From Pasteurellaceae bacterium (lineage in GTDB: Bacteria; Pseudomonadota; Gammaproteobacteria; Enterobacterales; Pasteurellaceae), in the NCBI GenBank assembly GCA_030527795.1, contig JAUNAB010000006.1:1-64000 (forward strand): a DNA stretch of 64,000 nucleotides, given 5' to 3'. Under the pieces are notes generated by a model, which saw only the letters and a program-made list of their open reading frames with translations, searched no databases and was not told where the DNA came from. Below, piece after piece: positions 1 to 10,351 of the stretch. How positions within the stretch are numbered: the stretch's first letter is position 1; each line of letters begins with the position of its first letter. Both the position numbers and the translations under genes were made by a program.

Positions 1-104
1 ATTTTAAAACAATTAGTAAAGCAGAATTTATTCTAGTTATCTAGTACAGCCCCAATTATTAAGAACTCAATATATGAATAAGTTGAATTATTTTTAAGGA
101 AATA

Positions 105-149
105 AAAAACCGCGGTCAGAAAACAAATAAAAATTTGACCGCGGTTTTG
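105..149. terminator. Inverted pair of ACCGCGGT repeats, probable secF terminator
   Basis: Two copies of the repeat core (109-116 and 138-145) face each other with their A/T tails inward and can form a stem of about 13 bp. On the minus strand the hairpin lies just after the secF stop and runs into a T-rich stretch. This suits an intrinsic terminator built from two uptake-signal-like repeats. Confidence 0.7.
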
Positions 150-163
150 TGTGCTGTGTTTTT

Positions 164-1117
164 TTAGCCTTCTTCAAATTCGCCTTTATCTACGACTTTG
201 ACAAGCATATGTTCACGTTTTAAGCCGAGATCATAGGCAATGGCAATCGCAACGAAAATAGATGAATAGGTACCAAATCCGATACCAATTAATAGGGCTA
301 AAGAGAAGCTATAAATGGTTGGGCCGCCGAAAAAGAGCAGTGCAAATACCACAAATAGCGTGGTTAATGACGTCATAATGGTTCGGGCAAGTGTTTGAGT
401 TAAAGAAATATCAATCACTTCGCCTGAATCAATACGGCGGATTTTACGGAAGTTTTCACGCACGCGGTCAAATACCACGATACTATCGTTCAGTGAATAA
501 CCTACTACTGTTAAAATTGCTGCCACGAAGGTCAGATCAATTTCAATTTGTAAATAGGAGAACGCACCAAGGGTAACGATTACGTCGTGTGCTAATGCGA
601 GAATACCGCCTGTGCCTAAACGCCATTCAAAACGCATTCCTACGTAGATTAACAACATAATTAGGGTTGCTAAGGTGGCATAAATTGCCCCTTGCGTTAA
701 TTCTTCCCCAACATTAGGCCCTACAAACTCAACGCTGCGAATTTGTAAGTTGTTATCAATTTGGCTCATCATACTTTTTAGCTGATTACCAATTTCAGCA
801 TTGCTCATACTAGCTGGAAGGCGGATCATCACATCACTTGTACTACCTGTGGTTTGTACGGTTGCTCCTTCAATGCCATTGCCTTTTAATGTTGCGCGTA
901 CTTGAGTCAGATCAGCTGGCTGTGAGAAATGGGTTTCTACAACCACCCCACCTGTAAAATCTAAGCCCCAGTTAAAGCCTTTGGTAAACATAAAGAAAAA
1001 GCAAGCAGCAATGATGAAAGCTGAAGCCAAATAACCCCATTTTCGCATTTCCATAAAGCGAACAAGTCTAAAAGGAAGAATAACGCCTTTATATTCGTGT
1101 ATTTTATGTAAACTCAT
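164..1117 (-). CDS. secF: Protein translocase subunit SecF
   Basis: SecF is an inner-membrane partner of SecD that uses the proton gradient to help pull secreted proteins through SecYEG. The 317-residue product has the family layout: one N-terminal membrane segment, the GLDFTGG motif near residue 51, a periplasmic domain, then five membrane helices with the SLNDSIVVFDRVREN signature in the SecD/SecF RND fold. It starts 8 bp after the secD stop and ends at a repeat-pair terminator, so it is the last gene of yajC-secD-secF. Length and motifs are normal. Confidence 0.97.
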   Translation of the reverse strand: MSLHKIHEYKGVILPFRLVRFMEMRKWGYLASAFIIAACFFFMFTKGFNWGLDFTGGVVVETHFSQPADLTQVRATLKGNGIEGATVQTTGSTSDVMIRLPASMSNAEIGNQLKSMMSQIDNNLQIRSVEFVGPNVGEELTQGAIYATLATLIMLLIYVGMRFEWRLGTGGILALAHDVIVTLGAFSYLQIEIDLTFVAAILTVVGYSLNDSIVVFDRVRENFRKIRRIDSGEVIDISLTQTLARTIMTSLTTLFVVFALLFFGGPTIYSFSLALLIGIGFGTYSSIFVAIAIAYDLGLKREHMLVKVVDKGEFEEG

Positions 1118-1125
1118 TTTGCCAC

Positions 1126-2976
1126 CTAAATTGAAAGTTTTTCTACGCGTTTTCCACCATAGATCCAGTTAACTAGCATACGAGTACCTGTAATGGCGGT
1201 AAACATTGAAATCGCCACCCCGATCGCTAAGGTAATCGCGAAGCCTTTTACTGGACCTGTACCTGCACCATAAAGCACGATGGATGTTAAAATCGTAGTT
1301 AAGTTTGCGTCAAAAATACTACTCCAAGCACCGTTGTAACCTTCATTGATGGCTTGTTGAATTGGGCGACCATTATTGATTTCTTCTTTTATCCGCTCAA
1401 AAATCAATACGTTGGCATCCACCGACATCCCAACGGAGAGAATTAACCCTGCAATACCTGGCATTGTTAGGGTGATTCCTGGGATAATTGACATTAATCC
1501 GACAGCAAGTACCATATTGGCACAAAGTGCAATACTAGCGATAATACCGAATAATTTATAATAAATGATACAAAATACTACCACGATCCCAAGTCCGAGA
1601 AGCCCTGCTTCTAGACCTTGAGCTACGTTTTGTGCTCCTAAAGACGGACCAATTGTGCGTTCTTCTACGATTTGGATTGGTGCGGTTAATGCACCTGAAC
1701 GTAATAACACCGCGAGATTTTGTGCTTCTGATGGGCTATCAATCCCTGTAATTTGGAATTTACTTCCGAAGCGACCTTGGATGGTTGCTACGTTAATCAC
1801 TTCTTCGTGTTTTTCTAAAATAGCTTTGCCGTTTTCGTCTTTTTTCTCGCTAGGCTTATACTCAACATATAATGTCGCCATCGGTTTTTTTAGATTTTGA
1901 CGTGTGGTTGCAGACATAATCTCACCACCTTCACTATCTAAAACCACGTTAACTTGTGGGCTAGCACTATTTTGATCTACGCCAGAAGTGGCGTTAGTGA
2001 TATGTTCACCCCCCAATACTGCACGTTTATAAAGTGGCACAGGTTGATTATTACGGTTTAATTTAATTTCCGTATCTGATGGCACGATATTACGGGCTAA
2101 TTGTTCAGATGAAACATTTGGATTGACTAAACGAAATTCTAAGGTTGCGGTTGCACCTAAAATTTCTTTTGCTCGTGCGGTATCTTGAACACCTGGTAAT
2201 TCTACCACGATACGTTCAGCACCTTGGCGTTGGATAACCGCTTCAGCTACCCCTAATTCTTCTACCCGTTTACGCAAAATCGTGAGGTTTTGCTCAAGAG
2301 CATTTTCACGAATTTCGGTCAGTAGTTTTTCAGTAAATTTTAAACCTAATGTGCCTTCGGACACTTCCGTTATGGTTAAGTCTGGGTGTTGTTTACGCAA
2401 GAAACGTTGTGCATCGGCAGTTTGTTCAGGTTTCGCTAAAGTTACTTGAACACCATAGTTGTCAGTGGATTTGATGGCGCTATATTGCAATTTTTCTTTA
2501 CGCAATTCGGTACGTAAACCATCTTGTAACTGCTCTTGGCGTTTATTTAATGCGGTGTTCATATCCACTTCCATTAGGAAGCGTACCCCACCACGCAAAT
2601 CCAAGCCCCATTTCATTGGTTTACCACCTAACATTGTGAGCCAATGTGGTGTCGCTGGTGCAAGATTTAATGCGATTGAATAATGTTCACCTAAGGCTTC
2701 ATTGAGCTTATCTTTTGCAAGTAATTGCACATCCGTGTTATTGAAACGTGCAAGAATAGAACCTTCTTCTAATAAAATAGATTTAGGTTGCAAATTATTT
2801 TGAGCTAATAAGTTTTGCACATCCGATAAGGTCTGCGTGGTGGCTTGTTGCCCACGCGTTCCTGAAATTTGTACGGCAGGATCTTCACCGTAGATATTTG
2901 GAAGAGAGTATAAAACGCCAATGGCGACCACAAGGATCACCATTAGATTCTTCCATAAAGGGTAACGATTTAACAT
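1126..2976 (-). CDS. secD: Protein translocase subunit SecD
   Basis: SecD is a six-helix inner-membrane protein that works with SecF and YajC in the late steps of Sec export. The 616-residue product has an N-terminal membrane anchor (residues about 9-28), the GLDLRGGVRFLMEV motif, a large periplasmic P1 domain, and a C-terminal RND-type membrane domain containing SVDANVLIFERIKEE. It begins 30 bp after the yajC stop and lies just ahead of secF. The size matches other gamma-proteobacterial SecD proteins and nothing is broken. Confidence 0.97.
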   Translation of the reverse strand: MLNRYPLWKNLMVILVVAIGVLYSLPNIYGEDPAVQISGTRGQQATTQTLSDVQNLLAQNNLQPKSILLEEGSILARFNNTDVQLLAKDKLNEALGEHYSIALNLAPATPHWLTMLGGKPMKWGLDLRGGVRFLMEVDMNTALNKRQEQLQDGLRTELRKEKLQYSAIKSTDNYGVQVTLAKPEQTADAQRFLRKQHPDLTITEVSEGTLGLKFTEKLLTEIRENALEQNLTILRKRVEELGVAEAVIQRQGAERIVVELPGVQDTARAKEILGATATLEFRLVNPNVSSEQLARNIVPSDTEIKLNRNNQPVPLYKRAVLGGEHITNATSGVDQNSASPQVNVVLDSEGGEIMSATTRQNLKKPMATLYVEYKPSEKKDENGKAILEKHEEVINVATIQGRFGSKFQITGIDSPSEAQNLAVLLRSGALTAPIQIVEERTIGPSLGAQNVAQGLEAGLLGLGIVVVFCIIYYKLFGIIASIALCANMVLAVGLMSIIPGITLTMPGIAGLILSVGMSVDANVLIFERIKEEINNGRPIQQAINEGYNGAWSSIFDANLTTILTSIVLYGAGTGPVKGFAITLAIGVAISMFTAITGTRMLVNWIYGGKRVEKLSI

Positions 2977-3006
2977 AGCTTGTTTGTCCCTTGCGGAAAT
3001 AAAAAA

Positions 3007-3303
3007 TTAAGATTTCACAGAGCCTTTTGGTAAGATTGCCACGATGAAATCACGTTTAATGGTAACTTCATTATTTTCGTTTAATGCAATCACGATCATA
3101 TCGCTTTCAGGGCTAACTTTAGTGATTTTACCAGCTAATCCACCGCTAGTTAATACTTCAGAACCTTTTGCTAATTCTGACATTAATTTACGATGTTCTT
3201 TTGTTCGTTTCGCTTGTGGACGGTAGATCATAAAATAAAAAATCAGACCAAAAATGACGAAAATAAACAACATTGACATTGGGCTACCTTGTTGTGCATC
3301 CAT
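3007..3303 (-). CDS. yajC: Preprotein translocase accessory subunit YajC
   Basis: YajC is a small single-span membrane protein that associates with SecDF-YidC. The 98-residue product begins MDAQQGSPMSM, has one hydrophobic helix followed by the YRPQAKR basic patch, and a soluble C-terminal domain with the LTSGGLAGKI motif. An upstream in-frame Met at 3348 would add 15 residues. I prefer the start at 3303 because AAGAAGGA sits a proper distance upstream and the protein then begins as the family does. It is first in the yajC-secD-secF operon. Confidence 0.93.
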   Translation of the reverse strand: MDAQQGSPMSMLFIFVIFGLIFYFMIYRPQAKRTKEHRKLMSELAKGSEVLTSGGLAGKITKVSPESDMIVIALNENNEVTIKRDFIVAILPKGSVKS

Positions 3304-3514
3304 TTCATTATTCCTTCTTAAGTTAAAGTTAAAAACGCCCGCTAACATACCACAAAATCAGCTTAATGTGAAAATAAATCCTCCTAAACTCATCAAAATA
3401 GGAGTATTTTTGAGCAGTTTTAGCTTAGAGTTGTTAATACAGGTTGAGTTTATTTACGGTTGAATTAATTTCTTGAATTGGATTATTATCATTTAGAGTC
3501 TTGTTTTAATGCCT

Positions 3515-3558
3515 AAAACCGCGGTCTAAAAAATGATTAAATTTTTGACCGCGGTTTT
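3515..3558. terminator. Inverted repeat-pair terminator downstream of yjjB
   Basis: Cores at 3518-3525 and 3548-3555 are inverted with A/T-rich tails inward, giving a long stem next to the yjjB stop. On the minus strand it ends the yjjP-yjjB unit. The 225 bp between yjjB and yajC holds this hairpin and presumably the yajC promoter; no other gene is visible. Confidence 0.65.
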
Positions 3559-3573
3559 AGCGATATTGGCAAG

Positions 3574-4044
3574 CTAAATCACAGGGCTATTGCGATAAAA
3601 TAATAAGCGAGGGAGTGCCAAACCGAAGACTAATGCACCAAGAATAAAACCTGTAGTGATGAAATTATCAATCAATAGAGACAAACGTGCATCAGAGAAA
3701 CCTTTATAATTGATTTGGAATACGGCGATCATCGCCTTGTAGGCGTAAACGCCGGGGATCATCGGAATAACACTGGCTACTGTGAAGACTTTTGGGTGAG
3801 CAAGATAGCGTTGGGCGACTTTGACACCAAAAAAACCAATAAAACCGCTAGCTAAAAAAGTGGCTAAAATTAGTGGACAATGGAAATGAATTAATAAAGT
3901 ACGAAAGCTGTGACCTAATGCTCCTAAAACTGCACAATATTTAAGAGCAGAGGGGGGAACATTAAAAATAAGAGCAAATCCTACGGCAGGAATGGCTGCA
4001 AAGACCATATCATCAAGTAGTGAGAGAATAAATGAGCTATCCAA
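3574..4044 (-). CDS. yjjB: Threonine/serine exporter family protein, small subunit (YjjB-like)
   Basis: This 156-residue protein matches the C-terminal half of ThrE-type exporters, found as separate YjjB in enterics. It is almost entirely hydrophobic, with about five predicted membrane helices and the GAVxGSF-type core seen here around VIPMIPGVYAYKAM. In E. coli the YjjP/YjjB pair has been linked to succinate export; the substrate here is not known. It follows yjjP by 3 bp, so the two subunits are almost certainly cotranscribed and form one membrane complex. Confidence 0.85.
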   Translation of the reverse strand: MDSSFILSLLDDMVFAAIPAVGFALIFNVPPSALKYCAVLGALGHSFRTLLIHFHCPLILATFLASGFIGFFGVKVAQRYLAHPKVFTVASVIPMIPGVYAYKAMIAVFQINYKGFSDARLSLLIDNFITTGFILGALVFGLALPRLLFYRNSPVI

Positions 4045-4047
4045 TGC

Positions 4048-4824
4048 CTATGCCCCCCAATTTTCAAGGTGTAATAAAATTAACGCAAACGCAATGCCAA
4101 TACAAGCACCGAAAGTCAGTACCGATGCGATAACCCAGCGCGCAATGCCCATATTAATATGTCCTTTTAAGATGTCTGCAAGGGCATTGATTAATGGAAA
4201 ACCTGGAACGAGTAATAACACGCTTGATGCGAGAGCGATTTGTGGGTGATTTCCGAGTTGGTATTTGAGCGAAATTCCCGCGATGATGGACGCAACAAAA
4301 GCGGTCGTTGGGAACACGATAATGGAATTAAAGGCACGTTTTGTCAGGGTTTGCCGAATAAACATTGCGATTGATGAAGCAAAAAAGGTAATCAAGCAGA
4401 TGAGCCGATCGCCGCCTGACAAATGGGCAAAACTTGCACAGGATAAGCCGACCATCAACATCACAAGATAGCGGTTATATTGAAAAGGGTGGAGTTGCTC
4501 GAGTTTTTGGCGGACGTAACGTATATCGTAAACCTGGTGTTCGGCAGTGATGACAATGTGTTGTACCGCAGTCACCATTTGCATATTAATACCGCGGTCT
4601 TGATTTTTGCGTGTTGTGGTAAGAAAGTTACCGTTAACTAACGTGGTAAGCACAATCGCATTGGGGGTGAGGGCTATTTCAACACTATTAGCTCCCAACG
4701 CAATCCCTAAGCGTTGGGTCGTTTCTACGACTAACATACTTTCTGCACCATATTGTAAAAGTAATAGTGCAACTTTACTGCAAAGACGAGTGATTTCCCG
4801 TTGTTTTTCATCCGTATTTTGCAT
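4048..4824 (-). CDS. yjjP: Threonine/serine exporter family protein, large subunit (YjjP-like)
   Basis: The 258-residue product matches the N-terminal (DUF1212) half of ThrE exporters. It has a soluble N-terminal region containing LLLQYGAESMLVVETTQRLG, then about five membrane helices including LVPGFPLINALADILKGHINMG. Fused ThrE proteins carry this half and the YjjB half in one chain; here they are split into adjacent genes. It contains one in-gene repeat core at 4591-4598, read as Asp-Arg-Gly-Ile. It lies 21 bp downstream of the kefC stop and may share its transcript. Confidence 0.87.
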   Translation of the reverse strand: MQNTDEKQREITRLCSKVALLLLQYGAESMLVVETTQRLGIALGANSVEIALTPNAIVLTTLVNGNFLTTTRKNQDRGINMQMVTAVQHIVITAEHQVYDIRYVRQKLEQLHPFQYNRYLVMLMVGLSCASFAHLSGGDRLICLITFFASSIAMFIRQTLTKRAFNSIIVFPTTAFVASIIAGISLKYQLGNHPQIALASSVLLLVPGFPLINALADILKGHINMGIARWVIASVLTFGACIGIAFALILLHLENWGA

Positions 4825-4845
4825 AGTTTCTCCTAATATGGAGGG

Positions 4846-6684
4846 TTAACTGGCTTCAGCCTCTACACGTGCTCTTTCTAAAATTTGCTGAATTTCTGCC
4901 ATGGTTTCCTGATCTTCATCTAAAGCAATTCTCATCATTTCGGTATTTTGGAAAATATCCAAATTGCCGTCATAGATCTCTGCCATCCGTTTTACACGAT
5001 GGCGGTCGCGTTTAAAGTAAGTATGCCCAATTTCAGTGGAAACTTCATCATCAATCCCAAGGAAACGTAATGCGTGGATACCTGCTCGAACCGCGGAGTC
5101 AAAGGTTTCACGAACTTGTTTATCCGCACCAAGATTGTATAGCTCAAATACGTGAGAACGGTCGTAAGCTCGTGCAATAATTTTAATATTCGGGTTCATT
5201 TTACGTGCCATTTTCACAATCAAATTGGTTTGTTTTTTATTATCTATGGCGATAATTAATAATTCAGCTTTCTCAATGCCTGCGGTGTGAAGCACTTCAG
5301 GTCGCGTTCCGTTACCAAAGAAACTTTGCATACCGTATTTTTTCGCCCCATCAATCATTCGTTCATCAAGGTCAATAACGGTCGCATGATAGCCCGACAT
5401 TGTTAACAAGTGATTGACGATTTGTCCAAAGCGTCCAATACCGATGAGTAAAATATTGTGTTGTTGTGCTTCTTCAATATGATCCGCTTCACGTTCAACA
5501 GCATTACGTTCAAAGAGCGGTTCAACAAATTTATTGTGTAATATGATGGCAAAAGGTGTGAATGCCATAGAAAGTACAACGATTGCCGTTAAATTCGCAT
5601 TAGTCGCAGAATTAATCACCCCTTGAGAACTCGCTGCAGCGTAAAGCACAAAGGCAAATTCACCACCTTGAGCCATTAGTACCGCACGATCCATTGCCGT
5701 GCGTCTTGTACTGCCTGCAATGCGTGCAACGATATAAATACAGATAGATTTCACCACGATGAGAACGATAACGCTCGATAAAATCAATCCTAAATTAGCC
5801 CACACCACAGACAAGTCAAGCGACATTCCTACTGCAAGGAAAAATAGCCCTAATAATAGACCGCGGAAAGGTTCAATATCCGCTTCAAGTTGGTGTCGGA
5901 AGCTTGATTCGGACAATAATACACCAGCAATAAATGCGCCCATCGCAGCAGAAAGTTTACCGATTTCCATTAGCAGAGCAGATCCTAATACCACAAGCAA
6001 GGCTGCCGCGGTCATAATTTCGCGTAATTTTGTTTTAGCGAGCATTTTAAAGAGCGGATTCAGTAGCCATAATCCAACAGACACTAATACGGCAACAGAC
6101 AAGCCAGCCGTGCCTAGACGTTGCCATAATGGTTCAGCTTTCGCGGCGATTTCAGGATCTGGCGGAGCAAGAAAAGTCACGATGGCTAATAATGGTACGA
6201 TTAATAAATCTTCAAATAAGAGAATTGAAACGATTTTTTGCCCGCGTTTTGACGCAATATCGCCCCGTTCATTGAGCACTTGCATCACAATAGCAGTTGA
6301 GGTTAATACAAAACCACTGGCGCCCACAAAGGCAATCTGCCACGGATAGCCAAAGGCAATACCCACTGCGGTAAGTAAAATCGCACAGACAATGACTTGT
6401 AAGCTCCCTAAACCAAAGATTTGTTTACGCAATGCCCATAGATGTGATGGTTGCATTTCTAAACCAATGATAAATAAGAACATTACTACGCCAAGTTCGG
6501 CAAAATGCAAAATAGATGTCGGATCGTCAAATAAACCAAATCCAAAAGGACCGATGACTAACCCTGCGGCAAGGTAGCCGAGTACCGAACCTAAGCCAAG
6601 TTTCTTAAAGAGTGGAACCGCGACTACGGCGGCACCTAATAGTGTCACGACACTAACAAGTTGATGTGCGCCTTCTGCTGCCAT
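4846..6684 (-). CDS. kefC: Glutathione-regulated K+/H+ antiporter, KefB/KefC family
   Basis: KefB/KefC proteins are inner-membrane K+ efflux systems gated by glutathione adducts, protecting cells from electrophiles by acidifying the cytoplasm. The 612-residue product has about 12 membrane helices of the CPA2 exchanger fold (residues 1-380), then a cytosolic RCK/TrkA-N nucleotide-binding domain with the Rossmann motif GIGRFGQ and an Asp-rich turn (VIDLDERMI). No KefF/KefG ancillary oxidoreductase gene lies nearby. I cannot decide KefB against KefC from sequence alone. The flanking TusA-like and hemerythrin-like genes also fit a thiol or redox stress theme. Confidence 0.85.
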   Translation of the reverse strand: MAAEGAHQLVSVVTLLGAAVVAVPLFKKLGLGSVLGYLAAGLVIGPFGFGLFDDPTSILHFAELGVVMFLFIIGLEMQPSHLWALRKQIFGLGSLQVIVCAILLTAVGIAFGYPWQIAFVGASGFVLTSTAIVMQVLNERGDIASKRGQKIVSILLFEDLLIVPLLAIVTFLAPPDPEIAAKAEPLWQRLGTAGLSVAVLVSVGLWLLNPLFKMLAKTKLREIMTAAALLVVLGSALLMEIGKLSAAMGAFIAGVLLSESSFRHQLEADIEPFRGLLLGLFFLAVGMSLDLSVVWANLGLILSSVIVLIVVKSICIYIVARIAGSTRRTAMDRAVLMAQGGEFAFVLYAAASSQGVINSATNANLTAIVVLSMAFTPFAIILHNKFVEPLFERNAVEREADHIEEAQQHNILLIGIGRFGQIVNHLLTMSGYHATVIDLDERMIDGAKKYGMQSFFGNGTRPEVLHTAGIEKAELLIIAIDNKKQTNLIVKMARKMNPNIKIIARAYDRSHVFELYNLGADKQVRETFDSAVRAGIHALRFLGIDDEVSTEIGHTYFKRDRHRVKRMAEIYDGNLDIFQNTEMMRIALDEDQETMAEIQQILERARVEAEAS

Positions 6685-6693
6685 TAATTTACC

Positions 6694-6987
6694 TCACGTC
6701 TGTATTTTCAATCGGGTTATTTGTTGGTATTGTAATCTATTTTGTACGTTCTCGCTTGCCTTGTTTGGCAAAAATTCATCGCTATTTTGATCCGCGGTTT
6801 TGGGCATTTCGCTCAGTTGATAGCCTTGTTCTGCACAAAATAGGGCGAAATCAGCCAAACTTGCCGTTTGATTAAGTTGTACAATAGCGATTGCACCTTT
6901 TTCTATTTGTGTTAGGACTTTTTTTAACATAAATAATGGCAATGGGCAATCATAAGCGGTTAAATCAATGTGATAGATGTTTGCCAT
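6694..6987 (-). CDS. TusA/SirA-family sulfur carrier-like protein
   Basis: The 97-residue product carries the TusA signature near its N terminus: a beta strand (YHIDLTAYDCP) followed by CPLP, the Cys-Pro-x-Pro motif whose cysteine carries persulfide sulfur, then a helix with KKVLTQIEKG. The C-terminal 25 residues are unusual and polar. It lies 8 bp after the hemerythrin-like gene and 9 bp before kefC, so it belongs to a minus-strand cluster. Whether it is the true tRNA-thiolation TusA or a paralogue (YeeD/YedF type) is open; the divergent second half suggests a paralogue. Confidence 0.75.
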   Translation of the reverse strand: MANIYHIDLTAYDCPLPLFMLKKVLTQIEKGAIAIVQLNQTASLADFALFCAEQGYQLSEMPKTADQNSDEFLPNKASENVQNRLQYQQITRLKIQT

Positions 6988-6995
6988 TTTTATCG

Positions 6996-7517
6996 TTATA
7001 GGTTGTGTTGGCGACGAGCTGCCATAATTTTGCCCATATGACCAAGTTGTTCGCCATTGAGATATTGCTTACCTAACTCAAACAACGGTTCTTCTAAAGC
7101 GATATGCTTGTCATAACCAGCCACAAATGCATCAATTAATGCCTGATCGATCGTTTGTCGTTCATTTGTAAGCAATTGGTTAAGTTGTAAGGATAAATTT
7201 GCCCAATTTTGATGTAACACAATATGCTGACGTTCTAATTCATCAATATCCGCTTGTGCTTGTGGCACTAACTTGACTAATTCTGGGAAAAAATCCTTTT
7301 CTTCATCTTCGTGGTGCAAGGGTGCAGATTGATTAAAATAAGTCAAAATCTGCTGAACGTCATTTTTTACCGCTTGATTTACTCCATTTTTAGCTAAATA
7401 ATCAGGTAAAATGTGTAATTGACGGCAAAAACGTTTTACTTTACTGTGGCAAGCATACAACATTTCAATAGGTTGTTCCCAGCTTGCAAAAGATTGCGGT
7501 TCTAAAGTAATCATCAT
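6996..7517 (-). CDS. Hemerythrin-like HHE domain protein
   Basis: HHE domains are four-helix bundles that bind a di-iron centre through spaced His and Glu residues; roles include oxygen, iron and nitrosative-stress responses. In this 173-residue protein the ligands are visible as HSKVKRFC, HHEDEEKDFFPEL, ERQHIVLHQNW and HIALEEPLFELGKQYL. The start codon overlaps the stop of the upstream excalibur gene (TAATG), implying translational coupling. A start four codons further upstream is possible but would overlap that gene more. The cluster position beside TusA-like and KefC genes is suggestive only. Confidence 0.8.
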   Translation of the reverse strand: MMITLEPQSFASWEQPIEMLYACHSKVKRFCRQLHILPDYLAKNGVNQAVKNDVQQILTYFNQSAPLHHEDEEKDFFPELVKLVPQAQADIDELERQHIVLHQNWANLSLQLNQLLTNERQTIDQALIDAFVAGYDKHIALEEPLFELGKQYLNGEQLGHMGKIMAARRQHNL

Positions 7518-7744
7518 TAATGCCCACACCAGTTTTCACAAGGTTTACCATCGCGATCGCCATCCATCTTGGTATTCGGACAATAGCGATTAAAATAGCG
7601 TGCTTCATCGCAAGAACGCATTTGAGAGCAATATTGACGACCATCGCATTGATATTGGGTTTCTTGTTGCTGTGGCTCAGCCATAGCGTGCGCAATGGGG
7701 AGTAAACTGCATAAAACCGCGGACAAAATTACTTTTATTTTCAT
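7517..7744 (-). CDS. Secreted excalibur calcium-binding domain protein
   Basis: The 75-residue product begins with a signal peptide (cleavage likely after AHAMA, about residue 22). It continues with a compact cysteine-rich excalibur domain: CSQMRSCDEARYF, then CPNTKMDGDRDGKPCE, in which the DGDRDG loop resembles an EF-hand-type calcium site. Excalibur domains are often attached to exported nucleases or surface proteins; here the domain stands alone. The gene lies 11 bp after the tgt stop and is translationally coupled to the hemerythrin-like gene. Function unknown. Confidence 0.8.
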   Translation of the reverse strand: MKIKVILSAVLCSLLPIAHAMAEPQQQETQYQCDGRQYCSQMRSCDEARYFNRYCPNTKMDGDRDGKPCENWCGH

Positions 7745-7755
7745 TTTATTGCCTC

Positions 7756-9334
<1,579 letters not shown>

Positions 9335-9450
9335 TTTTGTCCCTTTTTAGAAATTATCATACTTACTGTATTAGGGTTGATGGCGATGTTATAACAATTC
9401 TAATTCTAAAATCTACTACTGTTTACACCCTACAACCATAAGGAGAAATT
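9335..9450. promoter_or_regulatory. Divergent promoter region of the viperin locus
   Basis: This 116-bp AT-rich gap separates the small minus-strand gene from the plus-strand viperin gene and must hold the promoters of at least the latter. A strong Shine-Dalgarno AGGAG lies 6 nt before the viperin ATG. I could not assign -35 and -10 boxes with confidence and see no clear operator palindrome. Confidence 0.5.
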
Positions 9451-10341
9451 ATGACTAATTCTAACACCCATGAACTTGTAGTCAATTGGCATTTGACTGA
9501 GCATTGCAATTTTTCATGTGCTTATTGTTTTGCCAAATGGGATAAAGAAAAACCTAAAGAATTAATTCACGATATGGATAAATGTAAAAAGTTATTAGAA
9601 CAGATAAAATTATTACCTAAGATAATTAATGAATCTTATAATACTAATTTTAATAAAATTAGATTAAATCTTGTAGGTGGAGAACCATTTATTTATAAGA
9701 AAAAAATTAAAGAAATAGTGCTATTTGCTAGAGAATTAGGATTTTCTATATCTGCAATAACCAATGGAAGTAAATTTGATTATGAATTAGAAGAATTTAT
9801 TGCAAAAAATTTCTCTATGTTAGGTATAAGTATTGATTCATTAGATAATGATTGTAATAGAAATATTGGTAGAGTCAATAATATAAAAATACCTTTAGAT
9901 ATTGATTGTATTAAAGATTCAATAAATAATATTAGGAGAATAAATCCTAATATTAATATAAAACTAAACACTGTTGTTAGTTCAGAAAATTATCTTGAGG
10001 ATTTTACTTGTTTTATAAAAAGTATCCATCCTTCAAAGTGGAAAGTTTTGAAGGTACTTGGCGTAGTAACTAACAAATTTAATATAGATGATGAGAAGTT
10101 TAGAATGTTTTTAAATAATCATAAGGAATTATCATCTATTATAAGTTATGAAAATAATGAATTAATGATAGAATCATATATTATGATAGATCCGCTTGGA
10201 AGATTTTTCCAAAATAAATTAGGGAATTATGGATATAGTTACAGTAATAGCATAATTGAAACTGGCATAAATAGTTCATTTAAACAAATTAGTTTTGATC
10301 TTAACCAGTTTGAATTACGCTATAAACATAGGATTTTATAA
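9451..10341 (+). CDS. Prokaryotic viperin (antiviral radical SAM enzyme)
   Basis: Viperins are radical-SAM enzymes that convert nucleoside triphosphates to 3'-deoxy-3',4'-didehydro forms, chain terminators that block phage RNA synthesis. The 296-residue product has VNWHLTEHCNFSCAYCF with the cluster cysteines C19, C23 and C26, and GGEP at 76-79 for SAM binding. It also shows viperin-type C-terminal motifs collinear with animal viperin: IKLNTVV, a WKVLKV segment after HPSKW, DEKFRMFLNNHKE, and a SYIMID-x4-RFF stretch. Length fits the family. Base composition is far more AT-rich than the neighbouring genes and it opposes the queA-tgt direction, indicating acquisition. No nucleotide-kinase gene is adjacent, so the NTP preferred cannot be inferred from context. 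Confidence 0.88.
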   Translation: MTNSNTHELVVNWHLTEHCNFSCAYCFAKWDKEKPKELIHDMDKCKKLLEQIKLLPKIINESYNTNFNKIRLNLVGGEPFIYKKKIKEIVLFARELGFSISAITNGSKFDYELEEFIAKNFSMLGISIDSLDNDCNRNIGRVNNIKIPLDIDCIKDSINNIRRINPNINIKLNTVVSSENYLEDFTCFIKSIHPSKWKVLKVLGVVTNKFNIDDEKFRMFLNNHKELSSIISYENNELMIESYIMIDPLGRFFQNKLGNYGYSYSNSIIETGINSSFKQISFDLNQFELRYKHRIL

Positions 10342-10351
10342 AAATGTGCAA

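Noticed and set aside
5759..6349. Long plus-strand frame opposite kefC (196 codons)
   Set aside because: It is antisense to a well-supported membrane protein gene and encodes no recognisable domain; a shadow frame.
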